A stretch of DNA of 64,000 nt, from NCBI RefSeq assembly GCF_963678635.1, contig NC_087062.1, forward strand, positions 78,681,200-78,745,199, read 5' to 3'. This DNA is from Symsagittifera roscoffensis. Taxonomy: Eukaryota > Xenacoelomorpha > Acoela > Convolutidae. Position 1 is the stretch's first letter. The number at the start of each line of letters is the position of its first letter. Below, one piece after another: positions 49,862-62,760 of this stretch. Under the pieces are notes generated by a model. It searched no databases. It was not told the origin of the DNA and worked only from the letters and a program-made list of their open reading frames with translations. Made by a program: the position numbers and the translations under genes.

Positions 49862-49867
49862 CAAATT

Positions 49868-50067
49868 NNNNNNNNNNNNNNNNNNNNNNNNNNNNNNNNN
49901 NNNNNNNNNNNNNNNNNNNNNNNNNNNNNNNNNNNNNNNNNNNNNNNNNNNNNNNNNNNNNNNNNNNNNNNNNNNNNNNNNNNNNNNNNNNNNNNNNNNN
50001 NNNNNNNNNNNNNNNNNNNNNNNNNNNNNNNNNNNNNNNNNNNNNNNNNNNNNNNNNNNNNNNNNNN
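49868..50067. other. Assembly gap (200 N)
   Basis: Exactly 200 N, a typical placeholder length for a gap of unknown size. Frames that cross it are meaningless. Confidence 0.99.
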
Positions 50068-52473
50068 CATATGGAGGCATTAGCCCTAAGAAATACGGAT
50101 ATAAATCTTTCTCAGTTGGATTATGATCCAGAGATTTATTGACGAAAAAACAATGGCGAAGGTAGACGATGTCTTCAATCAACTATCGAAAGAGCAACCC
50201 TGCAACTTTTTGATCATCTCTTGAGTTGGTTTAAATGTCCAACCCGTAGTCACACGAAAACTAGGATAGCAAACACTGAATCAACCGCGGAAAAGTTTTC
50301 TTGTCGAAGGTATAAGAAGCAAAGTAATTGTTTAATTAATGATATGTTTGAATTGATACACCAACCAGAAAAAAAATGCGATTTTCCGGAAGAAGAATTT
50401 TTATGTTTGTTTTTGCTTTTTTTCAGTTTTGCTTGTGTTTTTTTAATACACAGAGCTGAATAGTTCTTGATAGAAAATGATCGAGTTATGAGTTTTAAAA
50501 AAAATTCATTGAAATTTTACTACTGCTTTTAAATATCAAACATTTGTAGAAAAAAACTTGGAACATTTGTAGAAAAAACGGTAGAAATCATAAAATAGTC
50601 TGTTTGTAAATGTAACTCATACTTTTTGCGTCGCATTAATTCCAAATAAAAATTTTCCTAATTATTGCAGTTGTCTTAGTTGGTGAAAACAATTATCCAG
50701 TTTTTTTTTTACCACAACTAGTCATTTATTAGCTTGGCTCAGCTGTTTCAATAAAAGTATGTTATCCTTGAGGTGACCCACTGTTCTGCAGCGTTGAAGT
50801 TGCCCCAAAAATTGTTTCGCTTTTGTCGGTGGCAAATTGTAAATGTCCCGCTAAGTTTTCTGTTTACGATGTCTGATATTATGCGGCAACCACTCAATCA
50901 TAACCACAGAGCTCTCTGCTCCAACATATTTGAAATAAACATTCCGAAACGAAACGAATATTTTTAAAGCAATGCAATGTTTACATTTTTGCTGTTTAAG
51001 GATGTGAAAGTTTCTGATTTTCTATAAGTAGAGATTTGTTGTTTACACGACTTTCTTAAAACGCAGTTTCAAAAATATCACACAAAATAACAAAAAGATG
51101 GAAATTTTTTTGCAAACAGTTTCTGATAGTCAGTTGACAACTTTTGGAAAATGGTTTGATGAAAACAGGTTACAAAGTACGCTAATCAAAACAGGTGACA
51201 ACATTGACTAAACATTAGGTTCATACTGAACTCAAAATTTACTGATATCGAATTTTTCAAAATTTCTTCAATATCATCAAAAAAGCAGTAGAAATCTAAT
51301 GTAGTATGTAACTAAACTTCCGTATTTCTTTTTCTTTTTTTAAAATTTGCATGCTTATGAAAAAAGTTTTTGCTTTCTTGAGCTATATTGGATGTTGCAA
51401 TGCTGAAAGATTTTTATTTTCCAGTATTTGAATGCTAAGCCATTTATATAGTCCAAATGAAAGTCTGTAGCTGTAATGCCAACATGAGAAGGGAAGTAAG
51501 GACGAGAGCAGCGCATTGTGTACTGCAGTGATGGGACTCTTCAATCTATCGTAATGACAATTATTTGTAAACGTCCTTTCTTGACCCGTCAAAAGGTCAA
51601 TAAATTGCCATCTAAAATTGGAAATTTTACTACTTCGTTGTAATTACACCAAACTGAAAATTAGCAACTCTATGGCGAGACAATGTCAGGGTTTTCCTAT
51701 GGTTTGTAAATGTGGCATTCAAGTAATTTTATTTAATCAATTTATATAAAAAAAGAAATAACATTTTTTTGGTTTTCAAACTACTGAACTTTATATTGGA
51801 TTGAACGAGTGATTGCTGTGATTGATAAACGTATGCGCTAATAAAAAATAATAACAAATGTGAACAAAAATTTTATCCAAAAAATATAGTAATTGGAAAA
51901 AGCAATTTCAGTCTGTCGCTCATTTTAGGGCTGGTTCGAAATTATTAATTTCTTTTTTTTTAACATGAAAGTCTTTTATCTATTATCGCTTTTTGGCTGT
52001 TTTGATGTTAAGTTGTCAAAGCGTCCACATTTTGCAACGCTGAAAACAAAGTTATTTCGCTTCATCTAAAAAGTAAATTGAACAAAAGTTCTCTAATTTC
52101 ACGAAGCTCTATTTTTTTTCAAAGAAATGATATTAATTTCCATGCAGATCAAAAAATTTTGTTCATTTCAACACATTGAATTCAATTCATCAAAACTTTG
52201 CTCATTTCAAGCTAATCATTTCAGCAATATCGAGCATTAAAACTACAATAAATACAATTGAAAGCAACAATAATGAATGAAAGTGTATTCGTTTTCAAAA
52301 ATTTGTCCGTCATCAAATTATAAAAGTAATATAAATTCATTATTTAATTTTTTCCAAGCAAATTTCACGACTAACCAAAGTTTTTAACAAAAAAGTTTGG
52401 AGAAAAAAAAGTTCCCGGAATTTTGAACATCAAAAATTGTAGAAAAACACATTGAAAAAAATTCTAAATAAAA
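50068..52473. other. AT-rich non-coding region right of the gap
   Basis: Rich in A and T runs, no credible long frame and no match to the retroelements. At 50068-50220 there are short open stretches with normal-looking protein composition (MAKVDDVFNQLSKEQPCNF), possibly the edge of an exon or a decayed gene, but nothing that I can name. Confidence 0.5.
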
Positions 52474-53034
52474 CTCTTTTGGGTGGCCTCGGGCCATGAA
52501 CATAGGTGGAGTTACAATCACGACATGAAATCTTGTACACTCAGAGCCAATACCCCCTTGTTGAGCTTTCCATTGATAATTCTATTGAGAGTCCTCGGGG
52601 TAATCAACACATGTGGAGTTAAAACCACGACATGTTTTGATGTTTTGCATCTTTTCGTAAATATCAGGTTTATACGTCAGTTTTGCACCACCATCTGGCT
52701 GATTTGTGGAATGATCAGTATTATTCATTAATTTGAATTGGTCTAGATGTAAAAATCATATTTTTTCACAGCAAGTAAAACCTGAAACGAATAGCGAGAA
52801 AAATGACGAGCCGAAATTTTGTATAGTACCCAGGAAAATAACACTTAAAACTGAAAAATACTTCAGAGGTCAAACTCGGAGTCATTTTCACAACGCGTAA
52901 GAAATAAATTTGTTGGCTGACGCTTATGTCATTTTTTTGATGACAACCTGAAGTGACAAAAAAAAACATTTTTTTTTTCAAACGAAAATCCAAATTAAAA
53001 AGTGAATCGCACCTTCTAATCTAAATAAAAGTTT

Positions 53035-53035
<1 letters not shown>

Positions 53036-53070
<35 letters not shown>

Positions 53071-53072
53071 GA
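53036..53072 (+). repeat. (GA)n microsatellite, unit 1
   Basis: Alternating GA with a few AAAG interruptions. The equivalent tract of unit 2 at about 55727-55769 is longer, as expected of slippage. Confidence 0.95.
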
Positions 53073-54129
53073 GAACATAAGGAGATTACGCCTAGTAGCT
53101 AGCAGTTGTTATGAAATTACTAGGCATTGATGCTCAAAAGTGATTGGTGGATAATTGGTGGATAAATGCCTTTTTTTGTGGAACTTCGTTATTTATTTCA
53201 ACAGCTCGTACGTTCATCTTTCGCTGAGATCAACCGTTCAATCCAGAGCTTCGTTCAGAGTTTTATCTCTTCGTTTACAAAATTCGTACGTTCATCATTC
53301 GCATTCCTTGGCATCAACCATTCAATTCAGCGTTTAATTCAGAGTGTAATCCAGATGTTTGGAAAATTCAAAAATACTCATACCTATTCTTAAAATAAAA
53401 GTGTTCGGGTATTAATGTTTGAAAGACAGAAGAGCATCCAGTTGAAACACTAGTAGAACTTTTACAGTCAGACCATTTCAAAGTAATGAATAACACTGAT
53501 GGCTCCTTGGTGTTAAAACTTGAGGGAGACATTAAAAAGAACTGTTGAGTCTTAAAAACAGCATCGACAAAATTCAACACTTTTGCAATCAATTTAGGTG
53601 GTCAACAGGTAGCCAACTGACTTTTTTGTTCGGTTTAGTGACAAAAGAAAAAAATTTCACTGCAATTGGTCCTATCTCCACCTAAAAGTTCATTTAAAAA
53701 CTCAAGAAGAAACGTTGGCCGAGGTTTTGACAAAAATTGAAGGAGCAAAATAATAAACAATTACACAAGAAGCAAAAAAGATTTTTGAGAAAAATGAGTT
53801 CGACCCAAGTGAAAACAAGTGCTTCTTACATTTTAAAATTTACACACTAAGGTTCCATTCAAAGAAGCTATTTACCAAGAAAAACCTCCGAATATTGCAC
53901 ACAAAACCATGGAGAGATTGCTAAATTTAGCTGTAGACAAGGTTTAGTTTGAGTACAAATATAAGTGCTAAAAATAGAAAGATGGTTTGGTTATGGGAGC
54001 CTCTCTTGCAGATATTCTGGCATTTTAATGATGGAAGAAATCGAAATCGTTTTGAAGAAAAATGAGTTTCGAATTTTGGGAATTTTCCCATGGAAGATCG
54101 AAATGGCATATGTCCAGAATGTATGGAAA

Positions 54130-55165
54130 AAATACGTATACCCCCAATACCCCCCTTACCTCAGTACTGCACCTCCATCATGGCTGTTGTTTCTTTAAAA
54201 CCAATACACCCATGAAGACCTTTCCTTATATGGTTCTTTTGAGAAAGCTCGAGGCAATCAACATAGGTGGGGTTACAACCACGATATGAAATCTTGTTTA
54301 AGCATGATGAATACTCACTTTTGATTTTTATTTTGCTGTTTCCATTGAGAGTCCTCCAGGCGTTCACCATAGAGGGTCTGCAAGCACGAAATGCGTGGAT
54401 GTTTTTCACCATATTTGCAAATATGAAAACTTTACCTCACTACGTAATGATTATCATAGATGGTGTGCCTTTTTTACCAATACCCCTTTGTGGATCTTTC
54501 CTTTGCTGATTTTTTTGGGTGTCCTCGGGGCCATGAACATAGCTGGAGTTACAATAACGACATGAAATCTTGTATCTTTATACCCAATACCCTTGTAGAC
54601 CTTTCCTTATATGGTTCTATTGAGAAACCTCGGGGCAATCAACAAAGGTGGAGTTACAATCACAAAAATTATTGAACTTTCTTTTGATAACTCTATTTAG
54701 AGTCTTCGAGGCAATCAACATAGCTGGAGTTACGACCTTTCCTTTGATGATTCTATTAAGAGTTCTTGAGCTAATTAACATAGGTGAAGTAACAACCGCG
54801 ACATGTTTTGTTCATGGGGTGTGTTTATAAGCAATACCCCCTTGTTGGCCTTTCCTTTGAAAAATTTTTTGAGATTCCTCGAGGTAATCGAGAGCGGTGG
54901 AGTTACAACCATTTCCTTAACGGTTCCTTTGAGAGTCCTCGAGGCAATCAACATAGGTGGAGTTACAACTACGATATGAAATCTTTTTTATTTTTGATGA
55001 ATACTATCTTTTGATTTTTCTTTTGCGGGTACAAGCGGGATATGTGTTGATGTTTTGCACCATTTTTTGAAAGATGAACAATTTATCTAGCTACGTCACG
55101 ACTATCATGAAATGAATGGTGTGTCTTTATAACCAATACCCCCTTGTGCACTTTTCATTTGATGA
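54130..55165 (+). repeat. Short sub-repeats inside the 2.69-kb unit
   Basis: A degenerate module of roughly 90-130 bp recurs: CCTTTCCTTTGATG, TTGAGAGTCCTCGAGGCAAT, CAACATAGGTGGAGTTACAA, CCACGATATGAAATCTTGT, then CCAATACCCCCTTGT. About eight to ten copies of varying completeness are seen here, others open each unit (52480-52640), and the set is repeated in unit 2 (56820-57862). Copies in phase give recurring peptides like RGNQHRWSYN. Confidence 0.85.
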
Positions 55166-55723
55166 TTCTTTTGGGTGGCCTCGGGCCATGAACATAGGTG
55201 GAGTTACAATCACGACATGAAATCTTGTACACTCAGAGCCAATACCCCCTTGTTGAGCTTTCCATTGATAATTCTATTGAGAGTCCTCGGGGTAATCAAC
55301 ACATGTGGAGTTAAAACCACGACATGTTTTGATGTTTTGCATCTTTTCGTAAATATCAGGTTTATACGTCAGTTTTGCACCACCATCTGGCTGATTTGTG
55401 GAATGATCAGTATTATTCATTAATTTGAATTGGTCTAGATGTAAAAATCATATTTTTTCACAGCAAGTAAAACCTGAAACGAATAGCGAGAAAAATGACG
55501 AGCCGAAATTTTGTATAGTACCCAGGAAAATAACACTTAAAACTGAAAAATACTTCAGAGGTCAAACTCGGAGTCATTTTCACAACGCGTAAGAAATAAA
55601 TTTGTTGACTGACGCTTATGTCATTTTTTTGATGACAACCTGAAGTGACAAAAAACATTTTTTTTTTCAAACGAAAATCCAAATTAAAAAGTGAATCGCA
55701 CCTTCTAATCTAAATAAAAGTTT

Positions 55724-55765
<42 letters not shown>

Positions 55766-58153
55766 GAGAACATAAAGAGATTACGCCTAGTAGCTAGCAG
55801 TTGTTATGAAATTACTAGGCATTGATGCTCAAAATTGATTGGTGGATAATTGGTGGATAAATACCTTTTTTTGTGGAACTTCGTTATTTATTTCAACAGC
55901 TCGTACGTTCATCTTTCGCTGAGATCAACCGTTCAATCCAGAGCTTCGTTCAGAGTTTTATCTCTTCGTTTACAAAATTCGTACGTTCATCATTCGCATT
56001 CCTTGGCATCAACCATTCAATTCAGCGTTTAATTCAGAGTGTAATCCAGATGTTTGGAAAATTCAAAAATACTCATACCTATTCTTAAAATAAAAGTGTT
56101 CGGGTATTAATGTTTGAAAGACAGAAGAGCATCCAGTTGAAACACTAGTAGAACTTTTACAGTCAGACCATTTCAAAGTAATGAATAACACTGATGGCTC
56201 CTTGGTGTTACAACTTGAGGGAAACATTAAAAAGAACTGTTGAGTCTTAAAAACAGCATCGACAAAATTCAACACTTTTGCAATCAATTTAGGTGGTCAA
56301 CAGGTAGCCAACTGACTTTTTTGTTCGGTTTAGTGACAAAAGAAAAAAATTTCACTGCAATTGGTCCTGTCTCCACCTAAAAGTTCATTTAAAAACTCAA
56401 GAAGAAACGTTGGCCGAGGTTTTGACAAAAATTGAAGTAGCAAAATAATAAACAATTACACAAGAAGCAAAAAAGATTTTTGAGAAAAATGAGTTCGACC
56501 TAAGTGAAAACAAGCGCTTCTTACATTTTAAAATTTACACACTCCATTCAAAGAAGCTATTTACCGTATGAGCAAGAAAAACCTCCGAATATTGCACACA
56601 AAACCATGGAGAGATTGCTAAATTTAGCTGTAGACAAGGTTTAGTTTGAGTACAAATATAAGTGCTAAAAATAGAAAGATGGTTTGGTTATGGGAGCCTC
56701 TCTTGCAGATATTCTGGCATTTTAATGATGGAAGAAATCGAAATCGTTTTGAAGAAAAATGAGTTTCGAATTTTGGGAATTTTCCCATGGAAGATCGAAA
56801 TGGCATATGTCCAGAATGTATGGAAAAAATACGTATACCCCCAATACCCCCCTTACCTCAGTACTGCACCTCCATCATGGCTGTTGTTTCTTTAAAACCA
56901 ATACACCCATGAAGACCTTTCCTTATATGGTTCTTTTGAGAAAGCTCGAGGCAATCAACATAGGTGGGGTTACAACCACGATATGAAATCTTGTTTAAGC
57001 ATGATGAATACTCACTTTTGATTTTTATTTTGCTGTTTCCATTGAGAGTCCTCCAGGCGTTCACCATAGAGGGTCTGCAAGCACGAAATGCGTGGATGTT
57101 TTTCACCATATTTGCAAATATGAAAACTTTACCTCACTACGTAATGATTATCATAGATGGTGTGCCTTTTTTACCAATACCCCTTTGTGGATCTTTCCTT
57201 TGCTGATTTTTTTGGGTGTCTTCGGGGCCATGAACATAGCTGGAGTTACAATAACGACATGAAATCTTGTATCTTTATACCCAATACCCTTGTAGACCTT
57301 TCCTTATATGGTTCTATTGAGAAACCTCGGGGCAATCAACAAAGGTGGAGTTACAATCACAAAAATTATTGAACTTTCTTTTGATAACTCTATTTAGAGT
57401 CTTCGAGGCAATCAACATAGCTGGAGTTACGACCTTTCCTTTGATGATTCTATTAAGAGTTCTTGAGCTAATTAACATAGGTGAAGTAACAACCGCGACA
57501 TGTTTTGTTCATGGGGTGTGTTTATAAGCAATACCCCCTTGTTGGCCTTTCCTTTGAAAAATTTTTTGAGATTCCTCGAGGTAATCGAGAGCGGTGGAGT
57601 TACAACCATTTCCTTAACGGTTCCTTTGAGAGTCCTCGAGGCAATCAACATAGGTGGAGTTACAACTACGATATGAAATCTTTTTTATTTTTGATGAATA
57701 CTATCTTTTGATTTTTCTTTTGCGGGTACAAGCGGGATATGTGTTGATGTTTTGCACCATTTTTTGAAAGATGAACAATTTATCTAGCTACGTCACGACT
57801 ATCATGAAATGAATGGTGTGTCTTTATAACCAATACCCCCTTGTGGACTTTTCATTTGATGATTCTTTTGGGTGGCCTCGGGCCATGAACATAGGTGGAG
57901 TTACAATCACGACATGAAATCTTGTACACTCAGAGCCAATACCCCCTTGTTGAGCTTTCCATTGATAATTCTATTGAGAGTCCTCGGGGTAATCAACACA
58001 TGTGGAGTTAAAACCACGACATGTTTTGATGTTTTGCATCTTTTCGTAAAAATCAGGTTTATACGTCAGTTTTGCACCACCATCTGGCTGATTTGTGGAA
58101 TGATCAGTATTATTCATTAATTTGAATTGGTCTAGATGTAAAAATCATATAAG

Positions 58154-59278
58154 TTTGGACTTTTTTTCCAACGATACAATACTCAGCCCCTTCGTTGAAT
58201 GATATAGGTAAAAGGCGGTTGTTTTTTTATGATTTTCTAGCTTCTGTAACATTCGCCCAAATGTACATACCGACAGAAAATGAAGCTAGATTATAAAACG
58301 ACTGGCTAACGTCTGAATACAGCTTCACATGCTTTTAACCGTCTTTAACAAAACAAGTATAATGTGTGGCTCTCGTTACATCGGGTCAACGAAGTCGCGA
58401 CAACTTGCTATCGGCCAAACCGCTCAAGTCAAACAATTTACACAAAAATAGTGGGCTCATGGCTGGGTCTCAACGTCCCCAGACCACGAGGTCACTCCTA
58501 AAAACAGGGCTACTACTTAGTTATTATATAACTATTGTTTTTGTTCAGTAGATGAAATATGAAATCAACATTTCCATCGGAGATGAGCCCACCCTTTTCC
58601 TCGACTCCTAGCTCCTCATTTTCCGAAAATGATTTTGATGTTAATTTAATTTCAATTCAGGACATTCCAGGAAATCAAATAAACTTTAAATAAAGGTTTA
58701 CTGTCATTCACCGGTACCCTTCCGGATTCCTCATTCCGGATGAAGAGATTTCTGTTTCACAACCAGGAAGGGTAGCAAATTCTCCCGTTAGTCTTCCTGG
58801 TTCTCGGAACTGCTGTGTAACGATTGTAGCTGCATAACCGTTACAATTTGGAGCGTCTTCTTCAATAATCCCAACTCCGATCATTTTTCTGACTTCGTTG
58901 TCCGTCTTCTATCTGTTTCTGGTAAGTGAAAATTGTTGTTCTTGCTTTCGCACTTTCAGTACGCCAAAACTGCTTAAAATAAACTTTCTTTTCCATATGC
59001 TTTTTTTGAAGTCATTCTAGTCGAATGGCCCCTTCTTCCTCTCCCCACCCTAGTTTCTTTCACTCCCCTTGAATAGGCGGTAGCTGCCGCTTCAGTTTTA
59101 CACAACGACTCTCCTGCTACGTTCCAGTTTTTCAATTTGGACAAAAAACCACATCTGCAAAATTGAGAAAATAAATTTTAAAAATCTATGTTTTTAAAAG
59201 CGGGCTAATTATCTCAAAGTTTTTCAATTTTTTTATGATAAAATAAACTAATTTTTTGCTGAAATAAGCTATATCGTG
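58154..59278. other. Unassigned region between the tandem array and copy C
   Basis: No credible gene. A mixed-composition segment at 58590-58860 contains AAATAAAGG and a short inverted repeat (TGTAACG/CGTTACA around 58813-58842), but no LTR pair or coding frame. Homology to ORF2 begins abruptly near 59279. Confidence 0.5.
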
Positions 59279-59931
59279 GCAGGTGCGGAGAAGCAGCTGG
59301 AGCCCATTGTGTACCGTCTAACTTAAGAGAGAGGGAGAGGGCCATTCCTGACGCCGAGGATAACGAGTTTGGCTTACAAGACGAAATAAACGGCACCCCA
59401 TTGATAAAGCAGGTGTTGGAATTCATGCACAACCAACTTGAGCAAGCCAAGAAGAAGGGATTGACGGTGGGAACATTTGTCTCCTTGGCAGACGACACAA
59501 CCATCAATGGTTTGTGTAAGGATCACGCCACGGGAAACTCGAGATCAAGAAGGGCGTACAAAATCCTGGGGTTCTCGAGCGCGTGCTGGGAGAAGAAGTA
59601 CATGGACAGGATGTTCTCCGCGAAGAAAACCCTTTTCGATACATTCATTCAAGACCTCTTTAGTATGTCAATCAACTTGTTGCTGGCCTTGTATCTGGTT
59701 TTTCCCAGATCCGTATTGAATATGGGCCCAGCCTTTATGTTCAGTATGGGTGTGGAGACCCTTTGGATCGATGGGTACTTGATGCTGACCCTCCTGACGC
59801 ATGGGACTCTGACAGTGTTCCATCGTCTGATGAAGTATGTGGATCCAAAGTCTATTGTTAGAGCTCACCCAAGTCATGAGACCTACTCCTACAAATGTGC
59901 GGCGGGATTGAAAACGCTCCTGGTGGAATAA
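59279..59931 (+). pseudogene. Copy C ORF2, segment 1
   Basis: Best preserved piece of C. LVFPRSVLNMGPAFMFSMGV, WIDGYLMLTLLTHGTL and ETYSYKCAAGLKTLL correspond to B LVYPRYLFNMGPAYMFSRGV, IDGYLTLVLLTHGEL and ETYSYKCAAGLRTLL. Ends with a TAA at 59929-59931 where B has Tyr. Confidence 0.9.
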
Positions 59932-60700
59932 CACTTGATGCAAAATCGGCACTTTACGGCGGAAAAGGCAAGCCACGGAGGTGAATGGGGATATACATCT
60001 ACTATGCTTGGGGATCCGATCGGATTCCCTAGGAGTGACAAGAGGACTAGGAGAAATGATGACTTGCGTCTATGGACCGATAGTGACCTACGTTTTCCCC
60101 AATCCCTTGATAAGAGCGTATCGACAGTCAGTAGTACATGTTAGTTTGGTCAGCATCCTAGATTGACGGCACCGAACTGGTACAAGCAAGGACACTTGAG
60201 AACTCAAATGAGCGAAACAGTTTTGTTTGGGAAAGTCAAGGATCCTGAGTTGATGATGCTAAATTTCAGAGGTAAGTTGCAATGCACGATGGGTGGAAAA
60301 CAAGAGATTTCGATCGAAGCATACCCAAAGTTTTGGAATTTGAACCCCTTGACCCTTGAAGAAACAGGCCAGAGAAGTCGTGAGGATATCAGCTTGGACG
60401 GAAGCCTTCGACCTGATAGGAAAGGAGCTGGAGATGATTCTAGAGAGGGGTGGTTCCGGTCACCCTCTTGGAGTTTCCCAGGGGCAGGCGAATGACCTTG
60501 GGGATGAACCATCTAATGCTGGTACCGTCAATACAAGACCGGGACGTCGTGGAGCGACAACAAAAGGTGTTCGCACAAGGTTGGGATGCTCTGTTCATTG
60601 GGTTTTCAGCAGCTACATACTTTCACTCGAGCGAGATCAAGATAAGTTTGTGGACAGATGAGGGGGTCAATGCCGCCGAGATGCGATGTGCGTGAGCCGG
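59932..60700 (+). pseudogene. Copy C ORF2, segment 2
   Basis: Three frames in turn (around 59981-60166, 60163-60360, 60450-60695) match B at 43560-44330: VTRGLGEMMTCVYGPIVTYV, VLFGKVKDPELMM, YPKFWNLNPL, RRMTLGMN and WDALFIGFSAATYFHSSEIK. Frameshifts near 60000, 60160 and 60370. Confidence 0.85.
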
Positions 60701-61640
60701 CCGTGGTCGAGAAAAAAGACCCCCAATGATCCCGGCCGAGTAATTGTGAAAAAAAACATCTGGGCCTGAAGGTGGAATCGAGGGGCAGCCCGAGAAAGCA
60801 ACTGGCACCTTTTAGACTGGAGGAAGTGAAGCTACAAGATGAGGGACGTAGACTCGATGCGCCTGGCGCTCTCTATAAGAAGCCGGACGCACGGAGTATA
60901 AGAAGCCGGACCCAGTCACTCCATCACCTCTGTCGATCGACACTCCTGGAGAAAAAAGGAATCTCCAAGTGGAGAACAGGTTCGAAGATGACTTGAAGCG
61001 AGAACGGTCTGAAGTGACTGAAGGGGAGAAAACGGAGGAGGAAGTTCTCAGTGAACCCGAGGAGGACATAGGCACAGGGGAGACCCCAGCCGAAGAAAAA
61101 GTGCCTGGGAACCAGAGCGCTGGCACCACTCGTGAGTTGCTGCAAGACCTGAGCGGAGAAGAGTGGGCAGATACGGCGACGCCACCTTTGGGATTCCCTC
61201 GGAAGAATCTCAAGTTACGACTTAGGAGTCAGCCAGTAGACATGGGCAGTGAGTTGGTATTCTTGAGTAGTGAGAGCAAGGAGAAAACACCTTTGAGGTA
61301 AATAAAACGATGTTCATGAGTACTCTGGATCAAGAAGGATGGCAGAAGTTCTTGATGGAGATTAATCAGAAAGAGGAACGTAAAGTAGATGTCGAGGATT
61401 TCGGAGAGCCTATATTGTTGGGAATTGGACTGGACAAGGAAGCAAGAGAGGATCTACTCAGCAAGGCGATTCATAATTGAGAAACGAGGCTGAACACTGA
61501 ACCCAGATCCTGTAAAGACAGCTCTACTCTAAAAAAAATGAAAGTAGAAAAAATTAAGGCCAAGTTGAGTATTAAGGATAAACCTAACATTATAGCTAAA
61601 AATATTATTATAATTAAGGCTAAAGAGGAGAAAAAAGGTA
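60701..61640 (+). pseudogene. Copy C ORF2, segment 3 (linker)
   Basis: Includes an acidic stretch (60969-61301: EGEKTEEEVLSEPEEDIGTG, TRELLQDLSGEEWADTATPP) matching the acidic linker of B, then CKDSSTLKKMK and a Lys/Ile-rich run matching B KCKDSSTPKQK near 45209. Stops at 61301 and about 61640. Confidence 0.8.
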
Positions 61641-62336
61641 CTTGAGGTAAGAGAACGAGGGAGGCCAGAAGAAGAGGGTCAAGAGCGTGAGGCAGCTTTG
61701 GTGTTGGTTGTGTCTACACAAGGAACGAAGAGTCAAGGTCAAGGAAAAGGAAGGGAGAGATGGAGGAAGGGCGTCCTTCAACGGAGGCGGCGTCGGGAGC
61801 GAACCTGAAAAAGACACCTCAGATGGCTTTGGAAAGATAGAAGACTGCGGATCCCAAAGACAAGTCGACGTCTAGGAAACCGATGGCCGACATGGAAACT
61901 GCATCTGATCCATTGACAGAGGAAGACTTTAAGCCACAAAGGGTGACGATAAAGGCAGGATCCACAAGTGGACAAAAATGGTAGGTGGAAGTTGGCAAGG
62001 AGTTGGTCTCGGGTCAACACCAGGGCGTCGGTTAGCAAATCAGGAATGATCCCTGAAGAAGGGACTCACGAGGAACACGGCTCGCTCCTGGTGGATAGCT
62101 CTGGACACGATGAAGGACCTAGAGGGTTCTCTGAAGAAGCTGGATTGCGTGGTGTCCAGAAAGCGCCAAAAACGGTCCACGCAGGAGAAGGCAGATAAGA
62201 TACGATTCGAGATGAGAAGTTAATTAGGGCGAACGTGGGAAAAATAACAGTTGGAATAATTCGAGAACAAAAAAGAGGGCACCCTCATCCGGCACAGCCT
62301 CTGATGGCGAATCGTTTTAACCAGAACTGAGGACAG
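61641..62336 (+). pseudogene. Copy C ORF2, segment 4 (heavily decayed)
   Basis: Only short matches in changing frames, such as LTEEDFKPQRVTIKAGSTSG near 61915 against VTEEDFKPQRIKMKRGSTSG in B. Many stops and shifts. Confidence 0.7.
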
Positions 62337-62760
62337 TTGTTGTTTACGTCGTGCTTGGCTGGAGTTGCAATTGAGGATCTGAACTCATGTGACAAGCTGA
62401 AGTTGGGCGACAAAGGCCTGCATGTATACCAAATGATGATGCACTATGTTGCTCGAGATGACTCTGGGTTGAGTCTTGCGAGGAGAAATGACGCCACTTG
62501 TTTTTTGAGATGGATCAAGTCGGTTATACCTGACGCGGTCATCCGAGCTTGCTACCAGAAGGCAACCAAGAAAAGGGCGCTGGAGAACAGGGTATCGAGC
62601 ATCATCCTAAACGTTTACCAGAATGCGGGATTGAGAAAGACGAGGATTCATGGCATTATCTTGAAAATCATGGTAAGATTGACAAAACCGGGATGTTCTC
62701 GAACCAAAAATTAGTAGCCATGACAGGCACCGTGCCATGATTGAGGCGGAGGATTATTCA
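62337..62760 (+). pseudogene. Copy C ORF2, segment 5
   Basis: CDKLKLGDKGLHVYQMMMHY and DDSGLSLARRNDATCFLRW correspond to B YDKLKLGGKNLEIYRMLMQH and DNSGLSLARRKDATCFLRW. A frameshift near 62640 ends it. The SLARRxDATCFLRW block is the most conserved part of this region across A, B and C. Confidence 0.85.

Larger units (their letters stand above)
52474..58153 (+). repeat. Tandem array of a 2.69-kb unit, 2.1 copies
   Basis: Unit 1 runs 52474-55165, unit 2 55166-57862, and unit 3 is a partial copy to about 58153. Periods measured at matching points are 2692 and 2697. The copies are nearly identical; differences include the length of the GA tract, single bases (for example 52907 against 55606) and a small rearrangement near 53855/56541. 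Each unit has an AT-rich half without genes and a half made of shorter repeats. The short frames in it are repeats of one another, not genes. Confidence 0.95.

Noticed and set aside
49831-50182. Frames crossing the N gap
   Set aside because: They consist mostly of unknown bases and carry no coding evidence.
50068-50460. A host gene exon after the gap
   Set aside because: Short open stretches have protein-like composition, but they change frame, are cut by the gap and resemble nothing I know.
52474-58153. Small recurring peptides (RGNQHRWSYN-like) as a gene family
   Set aside because: They are translations of the short sub-repeats and recur only because the DNA repeats in phase.
58590-58860. 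Possible solo LTR of another element
   Set aside because: A short inverted repeat and a polyadenylation-like motif are present, but no second copy, defined ends or target duplication could be found.
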